64,000 nt of DNA from Pseudomonas fluorescens Q2-87. GTDB lineage: Bacteria > Pseudomonadota > Gammaproteobacteria > Pseudomonadales > Pseudomonadaceae. Both the position numbers and the translations under genes were made by a program. Numbering within the stretch: the stretch's first letter is position 1; every line of letters starts with the position of its first letter. The stretch is taken from positions 6,018,556-6,082,555 of the forward strand of contig NZ_CM001558.1 of the NCBI RefSeq assembly GCF_000281895.1, in the 5' to 3' direction. The notes below the pieces were generated by a model. The model was not told the origin of the DNA and ran no database searches. It was given only the letters and a program-made list of their open reading frames with translations. This document shows, in pieces, positions 1-7,808 of this stretch.

Positions 1-424
1 GCGCGAACTGAAACTGGAAACCGCGCACCTGATTGCCTTGCGCCCGGACGCCGATACGTTTCTGGCGGCGATCCAGCAAGCCGGCAAACGCGTGGTAATG
101 ATCACCAACGCTCATCGAGACTCGTTGTCCCTGAAGCTGGAGCGCATCGAGCTGGCCCCCTATTTCGAGCGCCTGATCAGTTCCCACGATTACGGTTTCC
201 CCAAGGAAAACCCGCAATTCTGGGACGCCCTGCAAGCCGACCTGAACTTCGACCCGGCCCGTAGCCTGTTCATCGACGACACCTTGCCAGTATTGCGCAG
301 CGCCCGGGACTTCGGCGTGGCACACCTGCTCGCCGTCAGCGAGCCGGACAGCCGCCAAGGGCCGAAGGATACGGCGGAGTTCGACGCGTTGATCGACTAC
401 CGGACGCTGATTGAAGGGCTCTGA
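1..424 (+). CDS. yrfG: GMP/IMP nucleotidase, HAD family (5' partial)
   Basis: C-terminal part of a haloacid-dehalogenase-type nucleotidase; the frame is open from base 2, so the true start lies upstream of the window. Visible HAD motifs are motif II (MITNAH), the motif III lysine in FPKENPQFW and the acidic motif IV LFIDDTLPVL; motif I (DxDxT) must lie upstream. The sequence resembles YrfG/GMP-IMP 5'-nucleotidases, cytosolic enzymes that dephosphorylate purine monophosphates. The ending ALIDYRTLIEGL looks like a native C-terminus. It is convergent with the BON-LysM gene. Family is secure; substrate is inferred from the YrfG resemblance. Confidence 0.8.
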   Translation, partial: RELKLETAHLIALRPDADTFLAAIQQAGKRVVMITNAHRDSLSLKLERIELAPYFERLISSHDYGFPKENPQFWDALQADLNFDPARSLFIDDTLPVLRSARDFGVAHLLAVSEPDSRQGPKDTAEFDALIDYRTLIEGL

Positions 425-472
425 GAAGACTTATGTAGGGAGGGCGCCTGCTCCATCCCCACAGAGGCCTGG

Positions 473-913
473 TTACTCAGGGATACGCAACACCTGCCCT
501 GGATAAATCTTGTCCGGGTGCGTCAGCATCGGTTTGTTGGCTTCGAAAATCTTGTTGTACTTGTTTGCATCGTGGTACTCAGCCTTGGCGATGGCGCTGA
601 GTGTGTCGCCTTTTTTAACCGTCACGAAACGCGCCGCTTTTGCCACCGGACCGGTCACCGTGATCTGGTCGTCGACACTGCCGACACCGGCGATGTTACC
701 CACCGCCAACAGAATTTTTTCCTTCTCTTCCTGGCTTTCCACTTCACCGGTAACCGTGACCTTGTCACCTTCGATGGTCGCCTGAACGTTCGGATTGCCC
801 AGCCCGACCTTTTCAATGTGCTCTTTGAGCTGTTCGCTGGCATTGGCATTGCCGGGGGTCAGCAGATCGATCAGTTTTTCACCCGCTTCCTTCACAAAGC
901 TAAAAATACTCAT
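473..913 (-). CDS. BON and LysM domain protein (Kbp/YgaU-like)
   Basis: 146 aa, no signal peptide. A BON domain spans about residues 25-90 and a LysM domain about 95-145 ([15 protein letters not shown] to [10 protein letters not shown]). The same two-domain order and size are found in E. coli Kbp (YgaU), a cytoplasmic K+-binding protein induced by osmotic stress, and in pseudomonad proteins often labelled peptidoglycan-binding LysM. The absence of an export signal favours the cytoplasmic Kbp role over cell-wall binding; that is inference. The gene stands alone between yrfG (convergent) and a divergent LysR gene. Confidence 0.85.
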   Translation of the reverse strand: MSIFSFVKEAGEKLIDLLTPGNANASEQLKEHIEKVGLGNPNVQATIEGDKVTVTGEVESQEEKEKILLAVGNIAGVGSVDDQITVTGPVAKAARFVTVKKGDTLSAIAKAEYHDANKYNKIFEANKPMLTHPDKIYPGQVLRIPE

Positions 914-1047
914 GGCGTACGCTCCTTGGGTTTAGTGTCCAGACGCAAAAGACTAGACCAGGCGAGGCGAACCCGGTTCCCAGCCGACCAATGACCCCGC
1001 CACCTGCAAGCGCTAGAATCCGAACCTTCCCGCGTCTTGGAGCGAAG

Positions 1048-1935
1048 ATGGACATCAAGCAGCTGAAATTTCTGATCGCGCTGGACGAAACCCGCCACTT
1101 CGGCCAGGCCGCCGCCCGTTGCCATATCACCCAGCCGACCCTGTCGATGCGCCTGCGCAGCCTTGAAGAGGAACTCGACTTGCCACTGGTCAATCGCGGC
1201 CAGCGCTTTGAAGGTTTCACCGCCCCGGGGGAACGGGTGCTGGCATGGGCACGCACGGTGCTGGCGGCCTATGACGGCTTGCAGGCCGAAGCGGCGGCCT
1301 GTCGCGGCAACCTGGTCGGCACGCTGCGCCTGGGCGTGGTGCCGTTGTCGGACTTCGACCCGTTATCCATCATGCAACGCTTGCATGCCGAACACCCCAA
1401 CCTGCGTTTCGAGCTGTCGTCCCTGAGCTCTGAAAACATCCTCGAACACCTGGCGAACAACCGCATCGACCTGGGCATTTCCTACCTGGAACGACTGGAC
1501 AATGAACGGTTCGAAGCCCTGCCCTTCGCCCATACCCGCATGGGCCTTTTGTACGACCAACGCTACTTTTTCTTCGGCGAACAACCGCTGACCTGGGAAG
1601 CGCTGGTCGAATTGCCCTTGGGCATGCTCACCAGCGGCATGCATTTTCGCCAATCCATCGACCACAATTTCCACAGTCGGGGCCTCACACCACGCCCATT
1701 GCTGCAAACCGACGCCGTACATCAGTTGCTCCAAGCGGTACACGGCGGGCTGTGTTGCGCGGTGATGCCGTTGAACAGCGGCCTGGACGTACTGACTGAA
1801 GACTTACGTATTCAGCCCATGGAAAGCGCGCAAACCCTTGTCCCGCTTGGGCTGATCATGCGCCGTGGTGCCCCGCGCTCGGCCTTGGCCGAGGCCTGTT
1901 TCGCCCTCTATCAGAAATCATCAAGCCCTTCTTGA
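1048..1935 (+). CDS. LysR-family transcriptional regulator
   Basis: 295 aa counted from the ATG at 1048, which begins the canonical LysR helix-turn-helix (MDIKQLKFLIALDETRHFG, then AARCHITQPTLSMRLRSLEEEL); the open frame extends upstream to 991, but that part has no family character. The HTH covers about residues 1-60 and the effector-binding domain about 90-290. It lies 92 bases before fdhD on the same strand, so control of the formate dehydrogenase-like genes is plausible but not shown. The effector is unknown. Confidence 0.85.
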   Translation: MDIKQLKFLIALDETRHFGQAAARCHITQPTLSMRLRSLEEELDLPLVNRGQRFEGFTAPGERVLAWARTVLAAYDGLQAEAAACRGNLVGTLRLGVVPLSDFDPLSIMQRLHAEHPNLRFELSSLSSENILEHLANNRIDLGISYLERLDNERFEALPFAHTRMGLLYDQRYFFFGEQPLTWEALVELPLGMLTSGMHFRQSIDHNFHSRGLTPRPLLQTDAVHQLLQAVHGGLCCAVMPLNSGLDVLTEDLRIQPMESAQTLVPLGLIMRRGAPRSALAEACFALYQKSSSPS

Positions 1936-2027
1936 TCGACGTCATCTATTGATGGATCAGTAATAGCAATTAGACGTGGCAGATTGCCGCATTTAGTCTT
2001 GTCACTATTCAAACCGTCGGTGATGCC

Positions 2028-2867
2028 ATGAAAACCAAGCCTCCGGCCTGTCCGGTGCCCGCGGTGGAAGCGCCCGTGCCCGCCGCCAGCCAGAGCTATC
2101 GCTACTGCGATCTTGACCATTCCCAATCGGACAGCACCGCGCTGGCCGAGGAAGTGGCGTTGGCGATCGCCTATAACGGCATCAGCCAGGCCGTCATGCT
2201 GGTCACGCCTACCGATCTTGAAGACTTCATCGTCGGTTTCAGCCTCGGCAGCGGCATCATCAAAGATTCATCGGACATCTATGACCTGCAACTGAGCGGC
2301 GCCGGTTCTGCGCACTATGCCCAGGTGACCATCGCCAACCGCGCCTTCTGGAACCTCAAGCAGCAACGCCGGCAATTGGCGGGCACCAGCGGGTGCGGGT
2401 TATGCGGTGTGGAAGCGGTCGAACAGGCGCTGCCGAACCTAAAGAAATTGCCCGGCGCGCCGTTACCACCAGCACAGTGGCTCGAAGGCCTGCGCCAGCG
2501 CATCGGACAGTTCCAGCCCCTGGGCCAATACTGCGGGGCGGTTCACGCGGCGCTGTTCATGAATGCCGAAGGCGAGTTGCTGTTGGGCCGCGAAGACATT
2601 GGCCGGCACAACGCGCTCGACAAACTGATCGGCGCGTTGGTCCGGCAACAGGTCCCGGTGACCGGTGGCGTGGCGATCGTTACCAGTCGTTGCAGCCTCG
2701 AACTGATCCAGAAAGTGTTGCGCGCCGGCATCCAGACGCTGGTCAGCCTGTCGTCGCCCACCGGCCTCGCCGTGCAATGGGCCCGCCAGCACAACCTCAA
2801 CCTTATCCACCTGCCGCAAAAGAGTGCGCCGCGGGTCTACAGCCCTGCGATGGAGAATCAAGCGTGA
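2028..2867 (+). CDS. fdhD: Formate dehydrogenase accessory sulfurtransferase FdhD
   Basis: 279 aa. FdhD transfers sulfur from IscS to the bis-MGD molybdenum cofactor of formate dehydrogenases. The catalytic CxxC is visible as Cys123-G-L-Cys126 (TSGCGLCGVE), almost the same position as in E. coli FdhD. Later conserved blocks are GREDIGRHNALDK and VTSRCSLELIQKV. The stop overlaps the GTG start of the following molybdopterin oxidoreductase (GTGA), so the two are translationally coupled, matching the cofactor-delivery role. Confidence 0.95.
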   Translation: MKTKPPACPVPAVEAPVPAASQSYRYCDLDHSQSDSTALAEEVALAIAYNGISQAVMLVTPTDLEDFIVGFSLGSGIIKDSSDIYDLQLSGAGSAHYAQVTIANRAFWNLKQQRRQLAGTSGCGLCGVEAVEQALPNLKKLPGAPLPPAQWLEGLRQRIGQFQPLGQYCGAVHAALFMNAEGELLLGREDIGRHNALDKLIGALVRQQVPVTGGVAIVTSRCSLELIQKVLRAGIQTLVSLSSPTGLAVQWARQHNLNLIHLPQKSAPRVYSPAMENQA

Positions 2868-5212
2868 GCAATCATCAACAAGCCGACCAGAAACCCGTAC
2901 CGCGCTACAAGCCTTACAAGGGCCCGGCCGGTGGTTGGGGTGCGCTGATCAGTGTCGCCCAGGCCTGGCTGACCAGCGACAATGCGTTGAAGAACATCCG
3001 CATGATGCTCAAGACCAACCAGAACGGCGGTTTCGACTGCCCAGGCTGTGCCTGGGGCGACTCGCCGGAAAGCGGCATGGTCAAGTTCTGTGAGAACGGC
3101 GCCAAGGCCGTAAACTGGGAAGCCACCAAGCGCCGTGTCGACGGGGCATTCTTTGCCAAGCACAGCGTGACGTCGTTGCTGGAGCAAAGCGATTACTGGC
3201 TCGAATACCAGGGTCGCCTGACCGAGCCGATGAGCTACGACGCCGCAACCGACCGTTACAAACCCATCAGCTGGGATGCCGCGTTTGCCCTGATCGGCCG
3301 GCACCTGCATGGGCTTTCCAGCCCCAACCAGGCCGAGTTCTACACCTCGGGCCGGGCCAGCAACGAAGCGGCCTACCTCTATCAACTGTTCGTGCGCACC
3401 TACGGCACCAATAACTTTCCCGACTGCTCGAACATGTGCCACGAAGCCAGCGGCGTGGCGTTGTCCCAGAGCGTCGGTGTGGGCAAGGGCACGGTGACTT
3501 TCGACGATTTCGAACACGCCGATGCGATTTTCGTCTGGGGGCAGAACCCCGGCACCAACCACCCTCGGATGCTCGAGCCGCTGCGTGAAGCGGTGAAACG
3601 CGGCGCTCAGGTGGTGTGCATCAACCCGCTCAAGGAACGCGGCCTGGAACGTTTCCAGCATCCGCAGCACCCGCTCGAAATGCTCACCAACGGTGATAAA
3701 CCGACCAATACCGCCTATTTCCGTCCGGCCTTGGGTGGCGACATGGCGATCTTGCGGGGCATGGCGAAGTTCCTGCTGCAATGGGAACGTGATGCGCAAA
3801 ACAGCGGCGCGGCAGCGGTGTTCGACCACGCTTTCCTCAACGAGCACAGCATCAATGTGCTGGATTACCTGGCCGTGGTCGACGACACCCCCTGGGAACA
3901 GATCGTCGAGCAGTCGGGCATGACCTTGGTCGAGATCGAGCAGGCGGCGCGCATGTACGCCAAAAGCAAGAATGTGATCATGTGCTGGGCGATGGGTATT
4001 ACCCAGCATCGCCACTCGGTGGCGACCATCCAGGAAATCGCCAACCTGATGATGCTGCGCGGCAATATTGGCCGGCCGGGCGCAGGCCTGTGCCCGGTGC
4101 GCGGCCACAGCAACGTGCAGGGCGACCGGACCATGGGCATCAACGAGCGCCCGCCGGCGGCTTTCCTCGACGCGCTGGAGCGCCGCTTCCAGTTCAAGGT
4201 ACCGCGCGAAAACGGCCACAACGTGGTCGAGGCGATTCATGCCATGGCTGATGGCCGGGCAAAGGTGTTCATCGGCCTGGGCGGCAACTTTGCCCAAGCC
4301 ACGCCGGACAGCCACCGCACCTTCCAGGCCTTGGCCAACTGCGACCTGACCGTGCAGATCAGCACCAAGCTCAATCGCAGCCATCTGGCCCACGGCAAGG
4401 AGGCCCTGATTCTGCCGTGCCTGGGCCGTACCGACATCGATCTGCAAACCGAAGGCGCGCAAGCGGTGACCGTCGAAGACTCCTTCAGCATGGTCCATGC
4501 CTCAAAGGGCCAGCTACAGCCACTGTCGAACCAGATGCGCTCCGAGCCTTGGATCATCGCCGGTATCGCCGCCGCGACGCTGGGCAGCCGCCCGGTGGAC
4601 TGGAACTGGCTGGTCGCCGACTACAGCCGCATTCGCGACCTGATCGCCGACACTGTCCCAGGGTTCAAGGACTTCAACGAAAAGCTCCAGAACCCCGGCG
4701 GTTTCTATCTGGGCAACAGCGCCGGAGCGCGTCGCTGGAGTACCGCTTCGGGCCGCGCCAATTTCAAGCCCAACAGGTTGCCGACTGACCTGGTGCACGA
4801 GCGCACCCGCGCTACCGGGCAATTGCCGGACCTGATCATGCAGTCCATGCGCTCCCACGACCAGTACAACACCACCATTTATGGCCTCGATGACCGCTAC
4901 CGCGGTGTGAAAGGCCAGCGGGATGTGTTGTTCGTCAACGAAGCGGACATCATTCGCCTGGGCTTCAAGCCGGGGCAGAAGGCCGATATCGTTTCGCTCT
5001 GGGATGATGGCCGCGAGCGCCGCGTCAAGGGTTTCACCTTGCTGGCATTCGACATTCCTGCCGGGCAGGCCGCTGCGTATTACCCTGAGGTGAATCCGCT
5101 GGTCCCGCTGGAAAGCACCGGTGACGGCAGCGACACCCCGACCTCGAAATTCGTGGCAATCCGCCTGGAAGCAGCAAGCGAGAGCGGGATGATCCTGGCC
5201 AAGTCGGCCTGA
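2864..5212 (+). CDS. FdhF/YdeP-family molybdopterin oxidoreductase
   Basis: 782 aa from the GTG at 2864, which overlaps the fdhD stop; the open frame runs back to 2393 inside fdhD but that part is a shadow. It belongs to the YdeP subgroup of bis-MGD oxidoreductases, related to formate dehydrogenase alpha subunits. Near the N-terminus is GFDCPGCAWGD, later ASNEAAYLYQLFVRTYG, the NNFPDCSNMCHEASG cofactor segment, and GHSNVQGDRTMG. The C-terminal molydop-binding domain begins near residue 650 (FVNEADIIRLGFKPGQ). No in-frame TGA selenocysteine codon is seen. The physiological substrate is uncertain; YdeP of E. coli is linked to acid resistance rather than proven formate oxidation. The adjacent fdhD supports dependence on sulfurated cofactor. 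Confidence 0.9.
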   Translation: MSNHQQADQKPVPRYKPYKGPAGGWGALISVAQAWLTSDNALKNIRMMLKTNQNGGFDCPGCAWGDSPESGMVKFCENGAKAVNWEATKRRVDGAFFAKHSVTSLLEQSDYWLEYQGRLTEPMSYDAATDRYKPISWDAAFALIGRHLHGLSSPNQAEFYTSGRASNEAAYLYQLFVRTYGTNNFPDCSNMCHEASGVALSQSVGVGKGTVTFDDFEHADAIFVWGQNPGTNHPRMLEPLREAVKRGAQVVCINPLKERGLERFQHPQHPLEMLTNGDKPTNTAYFRPALGGDMAILRGMAKFLLQWERDAQNSGAAAVFDHAFLNEHSINVLDYLAVVDDTPWEQIVEQSGMTLVEIEQAARMYAKSKNVIMCWAMGITQHRHSVATIQEIANLMMLRGNIGRPGAGLCPVRGHSNVQGDRTMGINERPPAAFLDALERRFQFKVPRENGHNVVEAIHAMADGRAKVFIGLGGNFAQATPDSHRTFQALANCDLTVQISTKLNRSHLAHGKEALILPCLGRTDIDLQTEGAQAVTVEDSFSMVHASKGQLQPLSNQMRSEPWIIAGIAAATLGSRPVDWNWLVADYSRIRDLIADTVPGFKDFNEKLQNPGGFYLGNSAGARRWSTASGRANFKPNRLPTDLVHERTRATGQLPDLIMQSMRSHDQYNTTIYGLDDRYRGVKGQRDVLFVNEADIIRLGFKPGQKADIVSLWDDGRERRVKGFTLLAFDIPAGQAAAYYPEVNPLVPLESTGDGSDTPTSKFVAIRLEAASESGMILAKSA

Positions 5213-5271
5213 CACAGCCTGGGTGATGGGGGCGCTCGCCCTCATCACGCTTTTCGAGCGCCCACAAAAAA

Positions 5272-5295
5272 GGCCGTTTTCCATAGAAAACGGCC
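5272..5295 (-). terminator. Rho-independent terminator read on the minus strand
   Basis: Perfect 10-bp inverted repeat GGCCGTTTTC / GAAAACGGCC with a 4-base loop, with AAAAAA immediately to its left (5266-5271). Read leftward this is stem, loop, stem, then six U. To the right the sequence is TGTCC, so it is not a good plus-strand terminator. Both flanking genes are on the plus strand, which makes the orientation unexpected. Confidence 0.7.
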
Positions 5296-5453
5296 TGTCC
5301 GAAGTAGCTAAAGACCGGCCAAACCTGCTTAAGTTCCGACCAGAAAACAATAACTTAGCGAATTGTGCACAAGTCGTGTTACTCGTCGGATTTCTATTGT
5401 CAGCAAGCGAAGCCAGCCTCAGGATCGCGCCGTCATCCCTTTGAGGCTCCTCT

Positions 5454-5933
5454 ATGAAGTTCTCCTCCATTCTCTTGTTGTCCCTTGGCCTGATCAGTGG
5501 CGTCGCTTCTGCCGGCGGCACTGCCGAAGCAGGTGTTGGCGGCGCATTGGGCGGGGTTTTGGGTTCGGTCGTCGGCCAGTCCCTGGGCGGCAACACCGGT
5601 TCCACTATCGGCGCAGCCCTGGGTGGCGCTGGCGGTAGTGCGGTCGGTGCAGACAAACACAGCCGCGGCGAAGCAGCCATCGGCGGCGCGTTGGGCGCAG
5701 CGGGCGGTAACGTGGTCGGTCGTAGCGTCGGTGGCAGCACCGGTAGCCTGATCGGTGCGGCAGCCGGCGGTGGTGCTGGCGGCGCGCTGGGTAACTACAT
5801 GGGCAAGGACGACGATGATGATCGTCGTTACGATGATCGTCGTGGTGACCGTCGCTACTACCGTGACGGCCATCCAGGTCGCGGCCATGCCTATGGGCAT
5901 CGCAAGAAGCATCATCGCTACTACCGCGACTAA
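5454..5933 (+). CDS. Glycine-zipper (YMGG-like) exported protein
   Basis: 159 aa. Signal peptide of about 20 residues (MKFSSILLLSLGLISGVASA), then three glycine-zipper segments with GGALGGVLGSVVGQ and GAALGGAGGSAVG type repeats (about residues 27-115), then an acidic run GKDDDDDRRYDDRR and an Arg/Tyr/His-rich tail. Glycine zippers mediate helix packing in outer-membrane or periplasmic proteins. The function of this family in Pseudomonas is not known. RBS-like GAGG lies 8-11 bases before the ATG. Long frames on the opposite strand here are shadows of the repetitive GGC/GGT codons. Confidence 0.8.
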   Translation: MKFSSILLLSLGLISGVASAGGTAEAGVGGALGGVLGSVVGQSLGGNTGSTIGAALGGAGGSAVGADKHSRGEAAIGGALGAAGGNVVGRSVGGSTGSLIGAAAGGGAGGALGNYMGKDDDDDRRYDDRRGDRRYYRDGHPGRGHAYGHRKKHHRYYRD

Positions 5934-5960
5934 CGGCTGATCGATACTAGCCGTTGAAGA

Positions 5961-6008
5961 TCGCAGCCTCCGGCAGCTCACATAGCTGACTGGAGGCTGC
6001 GATTTTTT
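5961..6008 (+). terminator. Rho-independent terminator after the glycine-zipper gene
   Basis: 11-bp stem TCGCAGCCTCC (5961-5971) pairing with GGAGGCTGCGA (5992-6002), followed by TTTTTT (6003-6008). It lies 28 bases after the plus-strand stop and just past the 3' end of the convergent thioesterase gene. Leftward the flank is only TCTTC, so minus-strand termination should be weak. Confidence 0.85.
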
Positions 6009-6011
6009 ATT

Positions 6012-6431
6012 TCAGACCACCAAACGCTCCAAAGCCCCGCGCAACGGATCCGGAATCGCAACTGGCCGATTCGAGGCCCGATCCACGAACACATGCACGA
6101 AGCGTCCCGCCGCACAGGCCTCTTCCTCGCCGGCCTTGAACACCGCCAACTCGTACTGCACGGAACTGCTGCCCAGCTTCCCGACCCTCAAGCCGATTTC
6201 AATCCGGTCCGGAAACGAGATCGAGGCAAAATAGTCGCAGGCCGAACTCACCACGAACCCCGCCACCTCTCCATCATGGATATCCAGGCCGCCGACTTCG
6301 ATCAGGTAGGTATTCACTGCCGTATCGAAAAAGCTGTAGTACGTGACGTTGTTGACGTGACCGTACACGTCATTGTCGTGCCAGCGCGTGGTAATGGGCT
6401 GCAAGTGCGGGTATTCGTTACGTTGGGGCAT
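6012..6431 (-). CDS. Acyl-CoA thioesterase, YbgC/4HBT hotdog family
   Basis: 139 aa from the ATG at 6431 ([13 protein letters not shown]); an in-frame TTG at 6455 would add 8 residues. The 4HBT-type active-site region is [14 protein letters not shown], with the conserved Asp followed by GHVNN. The enzyme should hydrolyse an acyl-CoA in the cytosol. It lies 43 bases downstream of a 3-hydroxyacyl-CoA dehydrogenase and is probably in its operon. In some pseudomonads similar pairs serve carnitine breakdown (carnitine dehydrogenase plus thioesterase), but no other carnitine gene is present here, so the substrate is open. Confidence 0.85.
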   Translation of the reverse strand: MPQRNEYPHLQPITTRWHDNDVYGHVNNVTYYSFFDTAVNTYLIEVGGLDIHDGEVAGFVVSSACDYFASISFPDRIEIGLRVGKLGSSSVQYELAVFKAGEEEACAAGRFVHVFVDRASNRPVAIPDPLRGALERLVV

Positions 6432-6474
6432 CAGTTGCTCTTCATGGTTGTTCAATGGTCCACGGGATGACGAC

Positions 6475-7701
6475 TTATCGGTTCGCGAATCCCTTGCCTT
6501 GTGCTGCCAGCTCCCCGATCAGTCGCGCAGGCTTCCACTGGTCGCCCTGCTTCGTTTCGAGCTCCAGCAGGCGTGCGTGGATATCGTCGAGTCCCTGCCC
6601 GTCGGCCCAAGCCATCGGGCCGCCCTTGTCCGCTGGAAACCCGTAGCCGTTGAGGTAGACCAGGTCGATATCATGGGCCGACTCGGCGATGCCTTCCTGC
6701 AGGATCTTGGCGCCTTCGTTGACCAGCGCCAGCAAGCAGCGCTCAAGGATTTCCTCCGGGCCAATCTCGCGACGCTGGAACCCCAACGCCTCACTGACCC
6801 GCAGCACCAGTGCATCGACCTCGACGTCATGCTCGGCCTGTCGACTACCCGGTTCGTAGTGGTAGTACCCATTGCCGCTTTTCTGACCGAACCGTCCCAG
6901 TTCGCACAAGCGATTGTCCACCTGCACCTCGGGCGCATCCTGGCCTTTGCCTGCCAGCTCACGGGCGCGCCATTCCAGGTCGATCCCGACGACGTCGTAC
7001 ATACGAAACGGCCCCATGGCGAAACCGAAGCCTTGCAGCGCCCCATCGATCTGATGGGGAAAAACCCCCTCCAGCAGCATCTTGCGAGCCTCCAGCACAT
7101 AGGGGTGGAGCATGCGGTTGCCGATGAAACCATGACAATTACCCGAGACCACGCTGACCTTGCCCATGCGCTTGCCCAACACCAGGGCCGCGTCCAGCAC
7201 GGCTTTGGAGGTTTGCGCTCCGCGAACGATCTCCAGCAGTTTCATGATGTGCGCCGGACTGAAGAAATGCAGCCCCAGCACCTGGCTGGGCCGGCGGGTA
7301 GCGGCGGCGATGGCATCGATATCCAGCGCCGAGGTATTGCTCGCCAGGATGGCCTCTGGCTTGAGCAGGCCGTCCAGCTCGCGAAATATCTTCTGCTTGA
7401 GTTCCAGGTTTTCGTAGACCGCTTCGATCACCAGATCCACATTGCGGATCGCCGCGTAGTCATCCGCTCGCGTCACCCGAGCGATCCGGGCATCGGCCTC
7501 GTCCTTGTCGATACGGCCCTGGCGCACGCTATGGCCGTAGGTCTGTGCCACCGCCAGCAGCGCCTGTTCGAGCATCTGCGGGTTGTTGTCGACCCATTGC
7601 ACCGCGACGCCGGCATTGGCCAGGCACATGACGATGCCGCGACCCATGGTGCCCGCCCCGACCACTGCGGCGCGCTGAATATCGAAGGTTGTCTGGCTCA
7701 T
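6475..7701 (-). CDS. 3-hydroxyacyl-CoA dehydrogenase
   Basis: 408 aa from the ATG at 7701 ([17 protein letters not shown]); the frame is open to 7794 but the extension lacks family character. Rossmann NAD-binding motif [19 protein letters not shown] near the N-terminus, then [13 protein letters not shown] and [18 protein letters not shown] with the catalytic His-Phe-Phe-Ser-Pro-Ala-His block. Two 3HCDH C-terminal helical domains follow ([15 protein letters not shown] and [28 protein letters not shown]). This is the C-terminal architecture of FadB without the enoyl-CoA hydratase half. It oxidises (S)-3-hydroxyacyl-CoA with NAD+; chain preference is unknown. Confidence 0.88.
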   Translation of the reverse strand: MSQTTFDIQRAAVVGAGTMGRGIVMCLANAGVAVQWVDNNPQMLEQALLAVAQTYGHSVRQGRIDKDEADARIARVTRADDYAAIRNVDLVIEAVYENLELKQKIFRELDGLLKPEAILASNTSALDIDAIAAATRRPSQVLGLHFFSPAHIMKLLEIVRGAQTSKAVLDAALVLGKRMGKVSVVSGNCHGFIGNRMLHPYVLEARKMLLEGVFPHQIDGALQGFGFAMGPFRMYDVVGIDLEWRARELAGKGQDAPEVQVDNRLCELGRFGQKSGNGYYHYEPGSRQAEHDVEVDALVLRVSEALGFQRREIGPEEILERCLLALVNEGAKILQEGIAESAHDIDLVYLNGYGFPADKGGPMAWADGQGLDDIHARLLELETKQGDQWKPARLIGELAAQGKGFANR

Positions 7702-7808
7702 GTTTGCTCTCTTGTTGGCGATCCAAGGACAGCGTTCACCATAGTCAGGCCCAGGGGGTTTTTGAAATTTATTCGTGTGATGGAGGGCATTCATCGGATG
7801 GATTCAGC

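Noticed and set aside
432..466. Possible decayed REP after yrfG (GTAGGGAGGGCGCCTGCTCC)
   Set aside because: Too diverged from both families and without a partner arm to be called.
2393..2863. Open frame extending the molybdopterin oxidoreductase upstream through fdhD
   Set aside because: It is out of frame with the well-supported fdhD; the GTG at 2864 overlapping the fdhD stop gives the family N-terminus.
2858..4498. 546-codon frame antisense to the molybdopterin oxidoreductase
   Set aside because: Mirror frame of a secure gene; no family character and no ribosome site.
5223..5444. 73-codon plus-strand frame in the gap before the glycine-zipper gene
   Set aside because: It reads through the hairpin at 5272-5295 and has no family character.
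5433..5981. Minus-strand frame over the glycine-zipper gene with long Thr/Val runs
   Set aside because: Low-complexity reverse translation of GGC/GAT repeats; the plus-strand frame has a signal peptide and family pattern.
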